A stretch of 64,000 nt of DNA from Rana temporaria (GCF_905171775.1 NC_053489.1:333284089-333348088); one strand, 5' to 3'; counted from the first letter of the stretch, positions 11,802 through 23,873 are shown. Notes: a model not told the origin generated them from the sequence alone. A program made the numbers and translations.

Positions 11802-12180
11802 CTCAGCTGATTTCTAGCAGAACACATCCCGGAAATCGCAGTATTCAGTGGGAAGATCAGAAGATACAGATGTGGTAGCAATGAGAAGTCTCTCCTTGGG
11901 GGCCACCTTGAGAACGCAGGACAAAAATCATGAGGGACCCAAGCCAGGATCTGCCCAGAAGCCCAGTCCACATGTGGAGGGTGGAGCTTTAGCCAAAAAA
12001 GGCCCAATACAATGGGGGTTGAGGCCTTGGGTAGAATAAGAAAGGATATGCACTACTGGTGGAGTATCGCTACAGACCTCTTAATAGGGAGAGTCTGGAA
12101 GCGGATAGGGCCTCCTGTGAGAACAGTGCCATCAATTGCTGAGACTACCAGTGGCATAGTGAGGGGCAAAAGGGTAAGCT

Positions 12181-12381
12181 TCATGGAAGAAGCAGTTCTC
12201 CAGTCCATAAAATACCAGCAGCCCTGGAATCAAGGTATGCAAAGATCGATTGAGGGGAAGCGCCTACATGAAGGAACACCGGAAGAAGAAAACGAGAAGG
12301 TGATGTTTCTGGATCCAATACTTCACCCTCCAGATGTATTAGATGCAAGCGTTTCCCGGAAGAAGCGAGCAGGCATCTCAA
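12181..12381 (-). pseudogene. Gypsy aspartic protease region relic
   Basis: The minus-strand frame contains LDSRAAG at about 12212-12235, where retroelement proteases have the catalytic D-S/T-G triad. The Gly after Ser has become Arg, which would abolish activity. Upstream sequence resembles the gag-to-protease linker. Identification depends on position between gag and RT as well as this motif. Confidence 0.6.
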
Positions 12382-12610
12382 AAATTATCCTTGCCCCCAC
12401 AATAGAGACACAAGCCCAGAGTTCTGCACCTAGCATGTTATTCGGGGGTTAGCCTGGTCCGACCCAGCTGCATAGGTTTCTCAGCAGGCAGAAGATGCTC
12501 CATGGGATGAAGGGAGGGGAGATCAGACTGGCTAGGGCCCAGTGAGTGCTGGCATCTTTCATCTAGGGACCTCTCCTGAAAACGAATATTGATCTGATTA
12601 CACAAGGAAA

Positions 12611-12870
12611 TTACATCGTACAGATCTGGGGGTTGGCTCTTCCTGCTAATTTAACTTTTATTCGGTCAGAGAGGCCATGTAAAAAGGTTGCAACTAGGAT
12701 CTCATTGTTCCAGCTCAATTCAGCTGTGAGGATACGAAACTGAAGAACTGAAGAGCATATTGTCCCACTGAAGAAGATTCTTGGCGAAGAAGTAGAAGGG
12801 CACTGGCCGGCGAAGAAACCCCAGCCTCGAAGATGTTTCAAAAGAGCTTTAAGAAGTCAGACAGGCTGGA
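12611..12870 (-). pseudogene. Gypsy gag (capsid) C-terminal relic
   Basis: The minus-strand frame contains QFRILTAELSWNNEILVATF and LHGLSDRIKVKLAG. This is the conserved C-terminal capsid segment of vertebrate Ty3/gypsy Gag, the protein that forms the particle around the element RNA. It is separated from the N-terminal capsid part by the solo LTR at 12875-13614. An ORF on the other strand (12012-12452) is a shadow. Confidence 0.78.
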
Positions 12871-12874
12871 ATCC

Positions 12875-13614
12875 TGTCATGGACAAGCTAGTCCACTAGA
12901 TGGCGCTAGCAGCGCATCTGCGCGCACGGGCGCACGCATGAGCGGTAGCGGCGCATCGGCACGCACAATAGCAGCACTTTGATGCACATGGCCACGCGCA
13001 CGAGCGGCACGCGGGCACGTGCTGACTCCATTTTGTCGCCGAACTAGGCTATTTAGTGGGGCTGATACTGGGGCCTCTTGCTGTTCAGTCTACAGCGTGT
13101 CCTGAAACTACCTGATATCCGTTACCCGATTACCTACCAGTTCCTGTGACCCGGCTAGCTCCTGATTATCCCTGATCTCTGCCTGCCCTGACCTCGGCTT
13201 GTCTAACCTCGTCTCTGCCTGTCCCTCTGATCTGACTGCTGCCCGCCAGTTGCCAACCCGGCTTTGACCACGACTCTGCTCCTGCTCTGACTTGGTACCT
13301 GATCCGCCCACCTGTGTATAACCCATCCTGTCTGAACCTGCTTGTGTCTGTACTATGGTACACCTCCCTCAGTTGTTGATCCCGGCTACCTGCACCAAGC
13401 TCCCAGTCGTTTGTTGTCCAGTCTTCTTCAGCACCGCTGACACCTTCCCGGAGTGCACAGGAGTCCAGCTCAGCTCCAGCACCAGCGTTCCCACCAGGCG
13501 CTTGTCTGACTCTGCACTCTCGGGTTCCCTGTTCACCCTTCCAGGGGCTCCGGAGTCAGAGGAGCAAGAGCAGCTGTTCCCTGCACATCAGGCTCCACTA
13601 CAGGGTACGTGACA
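12875..13614 (+). mobile_element. Solo LTR of a second gypsy family
   Basis: 740 bp, beginning TGTCATGGACAAGC and ending GGGTACGTGACA, so it has the TG...CA ends of an LTR. The near-identical flanks AATCC (12870-12874) and AAACC (13615-13619) fit a 5-bp target duplication with one change. A TATTTA box lies near 13050. It shares the first nine bases with the host gypsy LTR but is otherwise different. It probably arose by LTR-LTR recombination after inserting into gag. Confidence 0.72.
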
Positions 13615-13875
13615 AAACCACAGGATCATTATTTTCCCACAGGGGAGCAGCCAGGCTAAAGCTTCACAGGAGAGGAAAGGAACATAGGCTAACTTTGCCG
13701 AATCAGATGGGAAGTTTTGAGGTTTGAGCTCAAAATGAATAGTGCATTGGCTGAGGAACCCCTGTAGGCCTTGAGAGAAATGGCAAAGAGCTGGCAGTTG
13801 TAGTGAATGTGTGGCTGCGACCAGAATAGGTTCAACCACCGATTGTAATTGAGGTTGCTGACTCTGGGTTCCCAA
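13615..13875 (-). pseudogene. Gypsy gag (capsid) N-terminal relic
   Basis: The minus-strand frame contains GFLSQCTIHFELKPQNFPSD and SCEALAWLLP. These match the N-terminal capsid blocks of vertebrate Ty3/gypsy Gag (FLNQC..FE..P..FP, LL.G.AL.WA). The frame stays open up to the solo LTR boundary, where the downstream codons become LTR sequence. Confidence 0.8.
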
Positions 13876-14244
13876 GGAGGCTTGAAGCTGTTCTTAGCGA
13901 GAAGCCAGATCCTGGAGTAATCGCATCACCTGAGTCCGATTCGATCCCTGGGTCTCAAGTCTGCGAACTATGCCCTGCAATGGATCATCTGCGAGTAGCA
14001 GCACATCAGCCGGCTCAATGGCTGATCAAACTGTCAGGTCAGCTGAGTCCAGGTGACAGATGTACCCCGTTAGGGCCAGAAGTGCACCACAAGATAGTGG
14101 GCCCTATGGCTGACTGTTGCGGATGGAGCTCTAGGGGATTCAGGAGAGCAGGTATTCTGGCCCAACAACGCGAATCACACTGGGAGCTAGAGCACGAAAT
14201 TTCCCAGGGCACCGAGTCTAAGAGCCAGCGGGTGTTCACCAGAG

Positions 14245-14671
14245 GCCCCTAGTGATGGGAATGGATTTAGCTGCAGTCTGGCTCCAGGTCGAGACCCCCA
14301 GGGCCTCCCAGCTCATGCTCACGGTAGAGTACAGGAAGGTAGAGAGGAAGCAGCAGACTGCGACAACACAGGATATTAAGGACATAGCCAAAGGTCGGGG
14401 CAACAAGCAGGTAAAAAGAGTCAAGGAACACGCCAAGGTCGGGATATGAAGCAGGCAAGGACAGTCAAGAACAAGCCAAAATCTGTAACTAGAATCAGAC
14501 ATAGAACACACAGCAAGGAGCACACGGACGCCAAAGACACAATATTGATCAGCAGGGCTGGCTTGCAGTGTACAGGTTTATAAAGTGTTTCCTGATAGGG
14601 CCTGGGGTGGAGCCAAGCTGAACACATGGAGAGGTAAGCTGACAGACAAACATTACTGTGGATCCATGACA
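14245..14671 (-). repeat. Gypsy 5' LTR and leader boundary
   Basis: Starts at 14671 with TGTCATGGATCC on the minus strand and contains a TATAAA-like TTTATAAACC about 95 bases in. The inner boundary is not certain. The sequence CTCTGGTGAACACCCGCTGG just downstream is also found next to the LTR fragments at 19.6 and 26.05 kb, so it probably contains the conserved primer-binding or leader region of this clade. Confidence 0.7.
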
Positions 14672-14674
14672 CGC

Positions 14675-15640
14675 CTGAAATGGAGACACTTCATAGATGA
14701 GCATTGAAAATAAATCTCCTTAAAGATGGCTGCTGCACTTCTACATTAATGAAAATTCAGTTTAACCCTGTCCACACTGCAAAAAGATAATGCAGCAGTA
14801 ACTAAGGAATAAGTTCTGCAGCAGTTATTAGCTTTAGTCCAGGTAAGACCAATCCTTCCAACCACTTAAAAGATACAGTATATAGATACCTATGGATGAC
14901 CCTCGCTCTATCTGGTTGTTTTAAATCAAATCAGGTGACAATCTCATATCTAAGGATCATCTGCTGGAAGTATTTACATGGGGAACAATTACAGTATAGG
15001 TGGGTAGAAAACTGTCCATATCATTACAATCCCCCTTCCCCCCCACGTAAATGGCGAAGACAGCATTGCTCATCTCTGCTCTCACCATTTAATAAAACAC
15101 CCTCTAATTATCTGAACTGCCTTAGGATGATCAGATGGTGTCTGCCCATATATTGGCTCATTGTATAAACATGTAACCTGGTAACTTACCTGCAAAACCT
15201 TTACTCCTTTATTGCAGTTTATTGCTCCTTTCTGCAGCAAGAACAGTGCTGAACTGGAAAGTGACCCCAGTACAGTGTAGCGGCTAGTTTGGAGGAGTCC
15301 AATTTGTAAAGAGGACACCTGGGACTAGGCCCCACTTCCCCTGGATGGAGGGGAGAAGAAAGAACCCCTGGTGGACACTGGAGCTACCTGAGAGGGACAG
15401 TGTTTGCAGAGCTGCTTCAGAGAGTGAGAGGTGCTGCTATACAGTACTAGATGCCTGTACTCTGCTGATCCAGAGATCTACTGTCCAGGGACCTGCTGTT
15501 CAGGAAACCTGCTTTTCCAGGAGTTCTGATGCAGAACTGTGTTGATGGCAACTGTGTGTAGAAGAGTTACAGTGCTACTCCCATCTGAGATAGGAGTGTG
15601 GATTTAGTATTTTGGTTAAAAAGACAACCAGTTGCTAGGA
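14675..15640. other. Unassigned DNA
   Basis: No recognised gene or repeat boundary. Small open frames here have no supporting features. Confidence 0.4.
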
Positions 15641-15646
15641 TCTATA

Positions 15647-16863
15647 TGTAGCGCTACCCCCTCAGGAGCCGCTGGTTGACTTGGGATCTACTTTCTTCTG
15701 CTTAGCTCACCCCTGTTTAACTGCCTCAAACCCTCCCTTGAAACATCAGAAACCTGGTGGGTGTACTGTGACCTCTGCTTGGCTGGGGTCACAATAGCAG
15801 GCACACAACATGAAATGACAGTATATCAACAGTATTACCTGCTTAAATGGATGGTCCCTCCAGGTGAGAAAATACACTCCACACAGTCAATATATTTAAA
15901 CCAAAGAAGATAAGTTTACTTTATATTGGTTAGAGAAAGCAAATATGGGTTTGAAACACAAGTAAACAATTGTTATGCAATAACACAATATGATTCTGCA
16001 AGGGCCCTTGCGGGAATCAGTAATGACAATAATGAATAGGTCTAAGCTAACAATGGTACCATTCAATCAAACTAGTGTAGGCAATCTATGCTTGCGAGCT
16101 CCCTCTAACAGGTAATCCTGCCGAACAGCTAAGGAATGTCTCGAGACTAAGGTCCACGTTGCGGCCGGTTGGTGCACGTTAATTTATAATCCGCAAATGG
16201 TAAACGATGAAAAGAAGTTGGTGAACTGATCGCTTGTCAGTGTCAGTCACTTCTGTAAAATAACTATAAAGTTAAGGGGCCTCTAAGTCTCAGCTAGAGA
16301 CCAAACACGTGTCTCCGGCTTGTAGGGTGGCACTAAGTTAACTGTCTGGAAAGAAGGGATGGAAGTTGAGCATGTGAGTTCTTCTCAAAAGGGCGCGTTG
16401 GTAGATAACTGCTCCACAGCACAAGGATCCCAGCATCAGGCTCTCCACTGTTTCAGTTGTCAGCTGGGCGGCCTCTTCGATCTCCTGGAACACAAGCTGA
16501 GTATAGTAGTCTTCCTTCCTTCTGGATGGCTGGTCTCCCGGAAAGGTTAGGCCCAGACTTCAGGCCTAGCAGCACAGCTGTGCTATAGTCAGCAGCTCCG
16601 CAGAGGAGAAGATGCAGGTCCCGAGAGAGCGCGCTCAGCCACTCCCTTTCCTTAAGTAACCTCCCCCAGAAGTCTGTGCGGAGGTGTCACATGTGGGAAG
16701 TGTAGTCTGTTTCTCCTAAGAGTCAATGGAGTCTATATCTCCCGCTACTCGCAGTCCCACAATGCATAACTTCTTAAAGGTATCGTACATATTTACAGGC
16801 GTGGATAAAGTTCTAGCGGAGTTTAAGCCTGTCAGTAGACTCCTACAGGATGACCCCGCTACA
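15647..16863 (-). mobile_element. Solo retroviral-type LTR (1.2 kb)
   Basis: Begins TGTAGCGCTACCCCC and ends GACCCCGCTACA, giving TG...CA ends. It is flanked by TATA on both sides (15643-15646 and 16864-16867). The first ~40 bases, read on the minus strand, match the 3' end of the LTR at about 43556-43895 (CAGCGGCTCCTGAGGGGGTA then GCGCTACA). That LTR is followed by a tRNA-Pro primer site, so this one belongs to a related endogenous retrovirus and lies in minus orientation. No internal region remains. Confidence 0.72.
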
Positions 16864-16869
16864 TATATT

Positions 16870-18420
16870 ACTGCAAAGAAAGTGTCACATTGTGTCTACC
16901 AGGGACTGAGTTACAGCAGGTCCAGTGCAGTATTACTGCAAGGGAGATACTGTGAGGAAAGGACTGTCAAAGAGGATACTGCTACTGCGTCACCTAGAGT
17001 AGTGAGAGGCCGCTGGCCATTTGTTCTGGTTTAACATTGTTAACCCTTAGGATAACAAACACTCCCAGATGAGAGTTAGTGCAACCTAATATACAGGACC
17101 CCAACACCTATTTACTGTGCTCAGAATCCACTGTCCAGTGGTTTAGAGAGAGGGACTACTTATTATTAGGCCCCACAACAGTGCTACCGATAGTAACAGT
17201 TGTGTTTACAGTACACTTGCATCTGTGTTTTGTGTCATCTGCATTATTTTGTTCAGTATAATTGTAATATACAATTGTGAATCAATGTTTTGCTGCTGTC
17301 GGTCCTACTTGCCCAATAAACCCCCTGCAAAACCCTAGGTGTATTGGTGAGTTCAGGTGGGTAATCATCTCCATACGCAGAAGGAATAAATCACCCAGTG
17401 GTTCCTCTGTGGGTATCGCTAAATTTAGACTGCTTGGCTGGCACAAAGTAGGTCTGCCAACAGTTAAAAAGCTGAGGATAGGAGGAACCTGCATCAGGTA
17501 CTATAAATGCAAGAGTCCTGTAGGAAGCTGCTGTGGCGTTACATCGCTGTGTGTTCCATGCCCATAATTGTCCATTGAAATAAGCTGAGAATGTTTTTGT
17601 GCAGTACAGGAAATAAAATATATTTACCTAAATGAAAAACCTGCCTAATTTTAATAACTTTTATGAACATTAAAAGCAATTTCAGCAGCAGTCACAAACT
17701 CATTTCTGACCAAAATAGCTTGCTTGCTTCTGCAATTTAGCTGCATTTCATAACAACACATCATTTTTCCAATTGCATTTATAAAAATGTAAATGACAGT
17801 CTAACAACATAATCCTTACATTTCTACATATGGAAATAAGCAGTAAGATTCAGGCCTGTATCACAGCTGTCGCCTCATGCTGCCATTTCATTTCTAATCA
17901 TTTTATTTCAGTGTGATTTTTTTCATACCTATCTCTGCTGTTAAGGCCTTTTGTTAATTTCAGTTGGTGTTTTTATTTCCCTTGACTCAAACTGCTAGTG
18001 CAACCCCATATAAATACATCAACTGCAAAAGAAAGGTTATAAATTATTTATGGCACAGTAAGCATAACATACTATTTATGGCAGATGTTTCTGGGTTTTA
18101 CTAAGAAGGTTTGGAGCATAGTTAAATAGCCAGAAGCCTGCTATATATCCAACTAAAATACATTGATTTAATGTATTTTAGTTTTATGGGTCATGCCGTT
18201 ACAGTCCTCTTTTAAAGTAGACCTAAACTTTTCTACTATAGGAAACATTTAAAAATGCTAATTATGACCAAGTTTTATGCTAAATGATGCATCATTTGTG
18301 TTGAACAGCCTCTAGAAAAATAGCAGCGCACAACCTGGTATGTAAGTGTGCCTACGTACTTCTGTACATGCAGCATCATATCTCTATGTCTGCTGCATGT
18401 GATCAACTAAGGGCTAATGC
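16870..18420. other. Unassigned DNA
   Basis: No coding features, RNA genes or transposon ends recognised. The part from 17600 is AT-rich and looks like old or unique sequence. Confidence 0.45.
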
Positions 18421-18429
18421 ACACACTAA

Positions 18430-18974
18430 GGGCCAGATTCACAGAACAGATACGACGGCGTATCTCCTGATACACCGTCGTATCTCTTGTCCTATCTATG
18501 CGGCTGATTCATAGAATCAGTCCCGCATAGATAGCCCTAAGATCCGACAGGTGTAATTGACTTACACCGTCGGATCTTAGGATGCAATACTTCGGCCGCC
18601 GCTGGGGGGAGTTTGCGTCGTATTTCAGCGTCGGGTATGCAAATAAGGATTTTTTTGAATTTTTTTTTTCCCAGGGTAAGTGCGTTACGCACGTCGCGAT
18701 TCACAAACACGTCGGGCCGCCGTAAGTTTGCGCAAAGCACGTCGGGAAAATTGCGAACGGAGCATGCGCAGAACGTCCGGCGCGGGAGCGCGCCTAATTT
18801 AAATGGTGCCCGCCCCATTTGAATTGGGCGGGCTTGCACCGGACGACTTTACGTTACACCGCCGCAAGTTTCCAGGTAAGTGCTTTGAGGATCAGGCACT
18901 TACACTGAAAACTTGCGGCGGTGTAACGTAAACGGGTTACGTTACACGGCCGCAATTATTCGTGAATCTGGCCC
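18430..18974. mobile_element. Harbinger-like MITE, family A (copy 2, complete)
   Basis: Termini GGGCCAGATTCACAG and CGTGAATCTGGCCC form a perfect inverted repeat over 12 bases. The target duplication TAA is at 18427-18429 and 18975-18977. Length is 545 bp, with no coding capacity. It is the closest relative of the 1-680 copy. Confidence 0.9.
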
Positions 18975-19072
18975 TAAGTCACTTCATTGTCCTGAGCAGT
19001 TGTTAAAATAGGCCTAGAAAATTAGGATTAATATAATAATAATATAATAGATGTAATGCAAAACATGGAAAG

Positions 19073-19195
19073 AGTTAGAAATCTTGAGCTTTTTAGAAAT
19101 TCAAAGTCTAAAGCAGACTAGATTTATCTTGGAGATAAATATATAAAGGCCAATGAATTCAGGAGAGCATTTTAGAAATGCCAGGTTCGGATCTG
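19073..19195 (-). mobile_element. Gypsy integrase-tail fragment
   Basis: The minus-strand translation gives NLAFLKCSPEFIGLYIF, a diverged match to the KLRVPSLKFSPRFIGLF segment at 8.9 kb. The following codons (NLVCFRL, then KKLKI after a stop) also parallel that copy. It is an isolated scrap of a gypsy 3' coding end. Confidence 0.55.
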
Positions 19196-19289
19196 GAACC
19201 ACTGCTCCTCTCGCTGTGCCATTGAAATGCTGGATAGCTTCCTGTCTGATCCCTTGAACAATCTTGCCTTGTACCTTGTTTCTGGTGAA

Positions 19290-19800
19290 CCTTGAACTCT
19301 TTGCTTCTCCCATGAACTTCCTGATCCAAGCCATGTCTCTGAACTTAATTTTTGCCAGAATATTGTACTCTCTCCAGCCAATATCGTGTGCCTTGCCGAC
19401 CTGTAGCTGTCCTTATCTTTACTGACATTTGTTACCAACCTTTGAATTGTTCCTCATGTACACTACCACTTAATCCCAATTGCCAAACACTTGTTTCCAA
19501 CCTTTGGCTTGTTACTGACGATGCTTCTGTTTGATCCCTACTTGCTACATCTGTTACCAGATCCCGGCTTGCTCACCTCCCGATGAGGTGATCTTGGGGA
19601 CCGTGACCTGGTTCTAGCACACAGTGAAACCCATATCCACCATCAGGAGCTCTGGTGAAGACTAGTTAGTGCTTAGAAGCCGTGCCTCGGGTGAGCCAGG
19701 GTGATCTGCTTGTGTACTAATTCTGCTGGTCGGTGTGTGCACCTCTCTACTGCTATAGCTACTGATCTCCAAGCCTAACCCCTGATCATGACTGATATCT
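19290..19800 (+). mobile_element. Gypsy-type LTR fragment plus leader
   Basis: Contains CTCCCATGAACTTCCTGATC and CTCTCCAGCCAATAT, which recur in reverse complement at 26030-26380. Downstream GAGCTCTGGTGAAGACTAGT and the block ending TCGGGTGAGCC match the leader region of the other gypsy-like LTRs in the window. Boundaries are approximate. Confidence 0.6.
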
Positions 19801-19809
19801 TGAGTCTGA

Positions 19810-20700
19810 TGTTTTTGATGGAGACCTAGACTCTGTCTCCCATGTTATGGTGCCCCTGGCAGGTGATATTGACCCAGTCAAGATATCAGAGCTTCTGATG
19901 GTGGAGATGGGCTAGAAACCTTAGTGTTCCCTAGTTTTCCTTGCTGCAAACTGACAACAGGTCACAGTCCTTAGAATCACCCATACAAGGAACAGCAATG
20001 ACAGAAGAGCTGTGGTGCAGAGACTGTTCACCATGCTGTATAGTATTGTGAACAGTAAAGATGTACATTTTTTTTAAAAAAATGGGAATTTTGGAAAAAA
20101 AAACTCGGAGTAGTTTGCGGAGTAGTTTTACAAATTGAAAGTGTTTTTGTCACACCGGAAAGGTGAAATGCAGTGCATATGAAAATATCATGATTGAAAA
20201 AAATAAATAAATAAACTAAACTTGCTTTTTAAAAGTGTATGTTTTATTACAAATGGAATAAAAAGGATGTATGTGTTAAGAACATTTCAACTATGCACAA
20301 GAACAGGTAACCACCCCCTTTTTTCTCATAATAATTGATAAGCTTTTTGCCAGTATGCATTTTCTGTTATTGACAATGATGATCCAGAAGCATAAATTGC
20401 TCTTGTAGGAGCTTGATCAATGTTCTCCTGATTTTCAGGTGTCATTTTATCTATAAATGAAGAGATTATGCATTTGGGGCTGTGGTTTGTAACACTTCCT
20501 TACTTGAAGATTCTGTTGGTGAAGGAACACTTTGTGATGATCCAAAAGCAGCGGAAAGAGTGTTTATGGAATAAGAACTCTGGAGGGAAAAGCTATTTCT
20601 CATCATTTCATTCCATATAGTAAAGTATACATACATAAGTATTTAACGTCTTTAGGGCACCTCTGGCATACAAGGATGTGTTTTTTCATCCTTGTAGCAT
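19810..20700. other. Unassigned DNA
   Basis: No supported feature. It is AT-rich with short poly-A and poly-T stretches. Confidence 0.4.
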
Positions 20701-20705
20701 TTGGA

Positions 20706-20960
20706 AAGTATTATTATTATTATACAGGATTTATATAGCGCCAACAGTTTACGCAGCTCTTTACATCAGGGAAGACAGTACAGTCACAATACAATTCAAT
20801 ACAGGAGGAATCAGAGGGTCCTGCTCATTAGAGCTTACAGTCTACAAGGGAGGGTTAAGTGGAACAAAGGGTAGTAGCTGTGGGGGATGATCAGATGGAC
20901 AAAATGAAAATACAGTTGTTAGGTGTGGGTAGGATAGGCTTCTTTGAAGAGGAGGGTTTT
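20706..20960 (-). mobile_element. LINE (L2/CR1-like) 3' end, minus orientation
   Basis: Contains GGATTTATATAGCGCCAACA preceded by a TTA microsatellite. On the minus strand this is the common vertebrate L2-type tail (GCGCTATATAAAT followed by short tandem repeats). The GAGCTTACAGTCTA block is also typical. Only the 3' untranslated end is present. Confidence 0.65.
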
Positions 20961-21504
20961 CAGGGATCCTCTATAAGCCAATAGAGAAGGAGAATAATAT
21001 TTCTTCTCACAATATTTGCAAATTGCAACTTTGTTCTTAGCACAAATTGCACTTTGGAAATGTTTCCAGGCTCTAGATGTTGGTCTTACCCTTTTACTGA
21101 GAGGAGGAAAAGAGAAAACAATTAACCGACCAGACTATAGGTAAACATTATGCTGTGAAGGTGGAGAACATTATTTGTCAGACAAATTTACCCTCTTACC
21201 TGTCAATTAAGGCCTGAGAGGACAGAAACTATAATTCACTGTATCCCAACAATCACCCAACTGTAGGAGGTACAAGTTGGCGTTCACAAGCAAACTAAAC
21301 TGGAGAATTTCCTCTGCAGTGCCCCCTAGTGGTAAATGTGCATATTTCTCTTGTTTGAGAACTGCATTGAAAAGTACAGAGTTAGTTGCATTGTATTCAA
21401 GGATTTACTTGTCTTCAGCTGAGAGAACTTGCAATAATTTTTAATACTTTACATAAAGTCTCAGAAATCTTTCATGTTATTTAGTTTGAATACCATGTCA
21501 TAGA

Positions 21505-21690
21505 TATATTATTTATTACAGATCCTTATATAGCACCGTTATTTTATGCAGAGTTTTACATATATATTGTACATTCACATCAGTCCTTGCCCTCGAGGAG
21601 CTTACAATCTAAGGTCCCTGACTCAATTTTCTACATACATATACTAGGGCCAATTTAGATACCAGACAATTAACCTACCAGCAATTTTTA
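21505..21690 (-). mobile_element. Second L2/CR1-like 3' end
   Basis: Contains CCTTATATAGCACCGTTATT, GAGCTTACAATCTAAGG and ACTAGGGCCAATTTAGA, which are familiar segments of L2-derived 3' ends in vertebrate genomes. It is diverged from the copy at 20.7 kb and has the same orientation. Confidence 0.65.
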
Positions 21691-21699
21691 ATTTTTTTC

Positions 21700-23157
21700 T
21701 CAAAAAAAATAAAAATAACAGCTTTGGAAAAAAACTGGGGAAAATTGTTTTTTTTCCCAGTGTTTCCATTTCTTTCCGGGCCCTCTGATCTCTAGAAAGG
21801 AAGCAGACAAGAGAGTAGCCAAATCAGTCTAGGTTGGCTGCAAACAGGCAATTGCCGTGTACTGTAAGTATTATAGCTCATTAGCTCTCAGGTAGCTGGT
21901 GATAAGACACAGAACCAGCCACTTCAAAGACTGGAGCTTAAATACTTCTCTGGAGAGAGGACACACCCAGCATCATTACTGGGAACTCCGAATTCCTGGA
22001 GGTAGTGGAGATCCTGGAATCCTGAAAATCCCAACAAGGATCCTGAATGAAATCCAAGTTGATACAATACTTACAGGATTGTTGTTGGAACACAAGATTG
22101 AAGGTTTTTAGCATGCATTCCAAAAGCATGTGCCAGATGTGACGTCAATCTTTATCTGGAAATGATCGATATGGTCCGTCTCAACTTCTGGTTAAAGAGT
22201 GACATTGCATCAAGTATGAACTTCCAACTTTTGCAATGCACGCTGGCTCTAGTGAGTGGAGCTGCAGTGCTCTTGATAACAAGCCTGTAAACACTGGTGT
22301 GGGTTTGAAGCACTTTTAAATGTGAGAGGCCATTGCTTTACATGTTTGTTGGATACCTTATATTTTAATAAATATTGCACTATGATATAATCTACTGGCA
22401 TTTTTTTGTGAATTATGAGAGCATGAGACCCAGTTGATGCAGAGAGCACACAGTGAACCTTAGAGGAATTGTGATATACAGTGACATCCCACATCAGGAT
22501 AAAGCGCTTAAAGACCTTCCTAAATTAAGGCGTCATCCCTATGTGGTGAGTGTGCACTTTATACTCACGTGCTGACACAAGCATACACATGTGAGAGGAG
22601 TAGAGGAAGAATTACAAGTGCATAAATAACCTTTTCTGGTGTTGGGTCACATCATTTTGGTTTTTTTCTTGCAAATCTGGACTTTTATTTAATTTTCTTT
22701 GCACTCAGCTTTGCTGACTCTAGAGAAGTACTTGGTAAACTCCGGTCTTAAAATTAGTTAGGGCAAGTTGCAAGTACTGCTACTTGATCCCATACCAACA
22801 ATGGCCCGAGATGATGCTGCTCCTCCATTGAGTAAGCAAAATAAAATTCCTGGGCATACAGGTGATGATGATGTCAGTGACTTTAAGGGTGGGCAGGATC
22901 TCAGCCACTCAGTCTAGTGCATATTAGAGGTGTTCCATGTTAAATATCTCCTTTATTGAAACTTTTCTGACACATTTACAGCAGCAGTGTCCGTTGACTT
23001 TGTGGTAGTTGATCTTTGGGAGACCAACAAAACTTTTAACAATAGTAACAGAATATAGAGCAAGGCCATTAAAGCCTCCAAGTTTGAAACTTCTACTGTA
23101 TATCCTGCTGTGCATGCAAAATGCTCTGGTGAACTCTGCTATAGCCAGAGGAGTACT
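21700..23157. other. Unassigned DNA
   Basis: No supported gene or transposon. AT-rich, with several short tails of T that could be ends of old retroposed sequences. Confidence 0.4.
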
Positions 23158-23170
23158 TATCTAATATGAA

Positions 23171-23873
23171 GTACAAAAAAGAAAACAAAAGGCGCCTCCA
23201 GGTTAAAACGTAAATGCAGCTTTTAATACACAAATGTCAGTGTGAACTTACATTTTAAAATCTCAAAATCCGGTGAGGAAAGAGCTGGATCAGATGCTGA
23301 GGGAGGAGGGTGAGAGGGACGTCCGTCCGGGCTAGTTGTTTGTGCTGATTTTCTCCGAGGACACTCCTATACCTGTCGGTTGTTGTGCTGTGAGACAGCT
23401 GGTCCGGAGGGGTAGTGAAAACGAGGCCCGGAGCGCAGCGCATGCCGCGGTGACGTCACCAGGTGCGACGACGTTTCGAAGCTGGCGCCGTCGGATGACT
23501 AAACGCGCTTCTTTCTCAAGATGCTTGAGAAAGAAGCGCGTTTAGTCATCCGACGGCGCCAGCTTCGAAACGTCGTCGCACCTGGTGACGTCACCGCGGC
23601 ATGCGCTGCGCTCCGGGCCTCGTTTTCACTACCCCTCCGGACCAGCTGTCTCACAGCACAACAACCGACAGGTATAGGAGTGTCCTCGGAGAAAATCAGC
23701 ACAAACAACTAGCCCGGACGGACGTCCCTCTCACCCTCCTCCCTCAGCATCTGATCCAGCTCTTTCCTCACCGGATTTTGAGATTTTAAAATGTAAGTTC
23801 ACACTGACATTTGTGTATTAAAAGCTGCATTTACGTTTTAACCTGGAGGCGCCTTTTGTTTTCTTTTTTGTAC
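23171..23873. repeat. Perfect 350-bp palindrome with 3-nt loop
   Basis: A position x in the left arm pairs with 47044-x in the right arm. Mirror ORFs appear on opposite strands in the two arms for this reason alone. Such a sequence could extrude as a cruciform or be unstable in cloning. Confidence 0.95.
23524..23580 (+). ncRNA. Hammerhead-like ribozyme motif (degenerate)
   Basis: A stem GAAGC (23533-23537) with GCTTC (23562-23566) is followed by the box GAAAC (23567-23571) and GTCGTC, the arrangement of the second core box and cleavage triplet in the minimal hammerheads of PLE terminal repeats. The first core box (CTGATGA in active ribozymes) is replaced by CTTGAGAAA, so activity is doubtful. 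The mirror copy is on the minus strand of the left arm. Confidence 0.35.

Larger units (their letters stand above)
8151..14671 (-). mobile_element. Degenerate Ty3/gypsy LTR retrotransposon with nested insertions
   Basis: On the minus strand the order is 5' LTR, gag, protease, reverse transcriptase, RNase H, integrase, polypurine tract, 3' LTR. That is the Ty3/gypsy order, with integrase after RNase H. LTR starts read TGTCATGGATCC at 14671 and 8430. The coding region is broken by many stops and frameshifts. Three later insertions interrupt it: a TAA-flanked MITE (10425-11210), a solo LTR (12875-13614) and an 80-bp retroposed insert (8726-8805). The piece between RNase H and the integrase core is much shorter than in intact elements, and the expected H2C2 zinc-finger segment is not visible. 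The element cannot encode its own proteins. Confidence 0.9.

Noticed and set aside
12012..12452. 146-codon plus-strand open frame
   Set aside because: It is antisense to the gypsy gag-protease region. The minus strand carries the recognisable motifs.
23255..23789. Two pairs of identical ORFs on opposite strands
   Set aside because: They are duplicates created by the perfect palindrome and have no recognisable domain.
23171..23873. Pure assembly artefact as the explanation of the palindrome
   Set aside because: Not fully excluded, but a 14-bp duplication encloses the palindrome and its one-sided tail, which a read-hairpin artefact would not produce.
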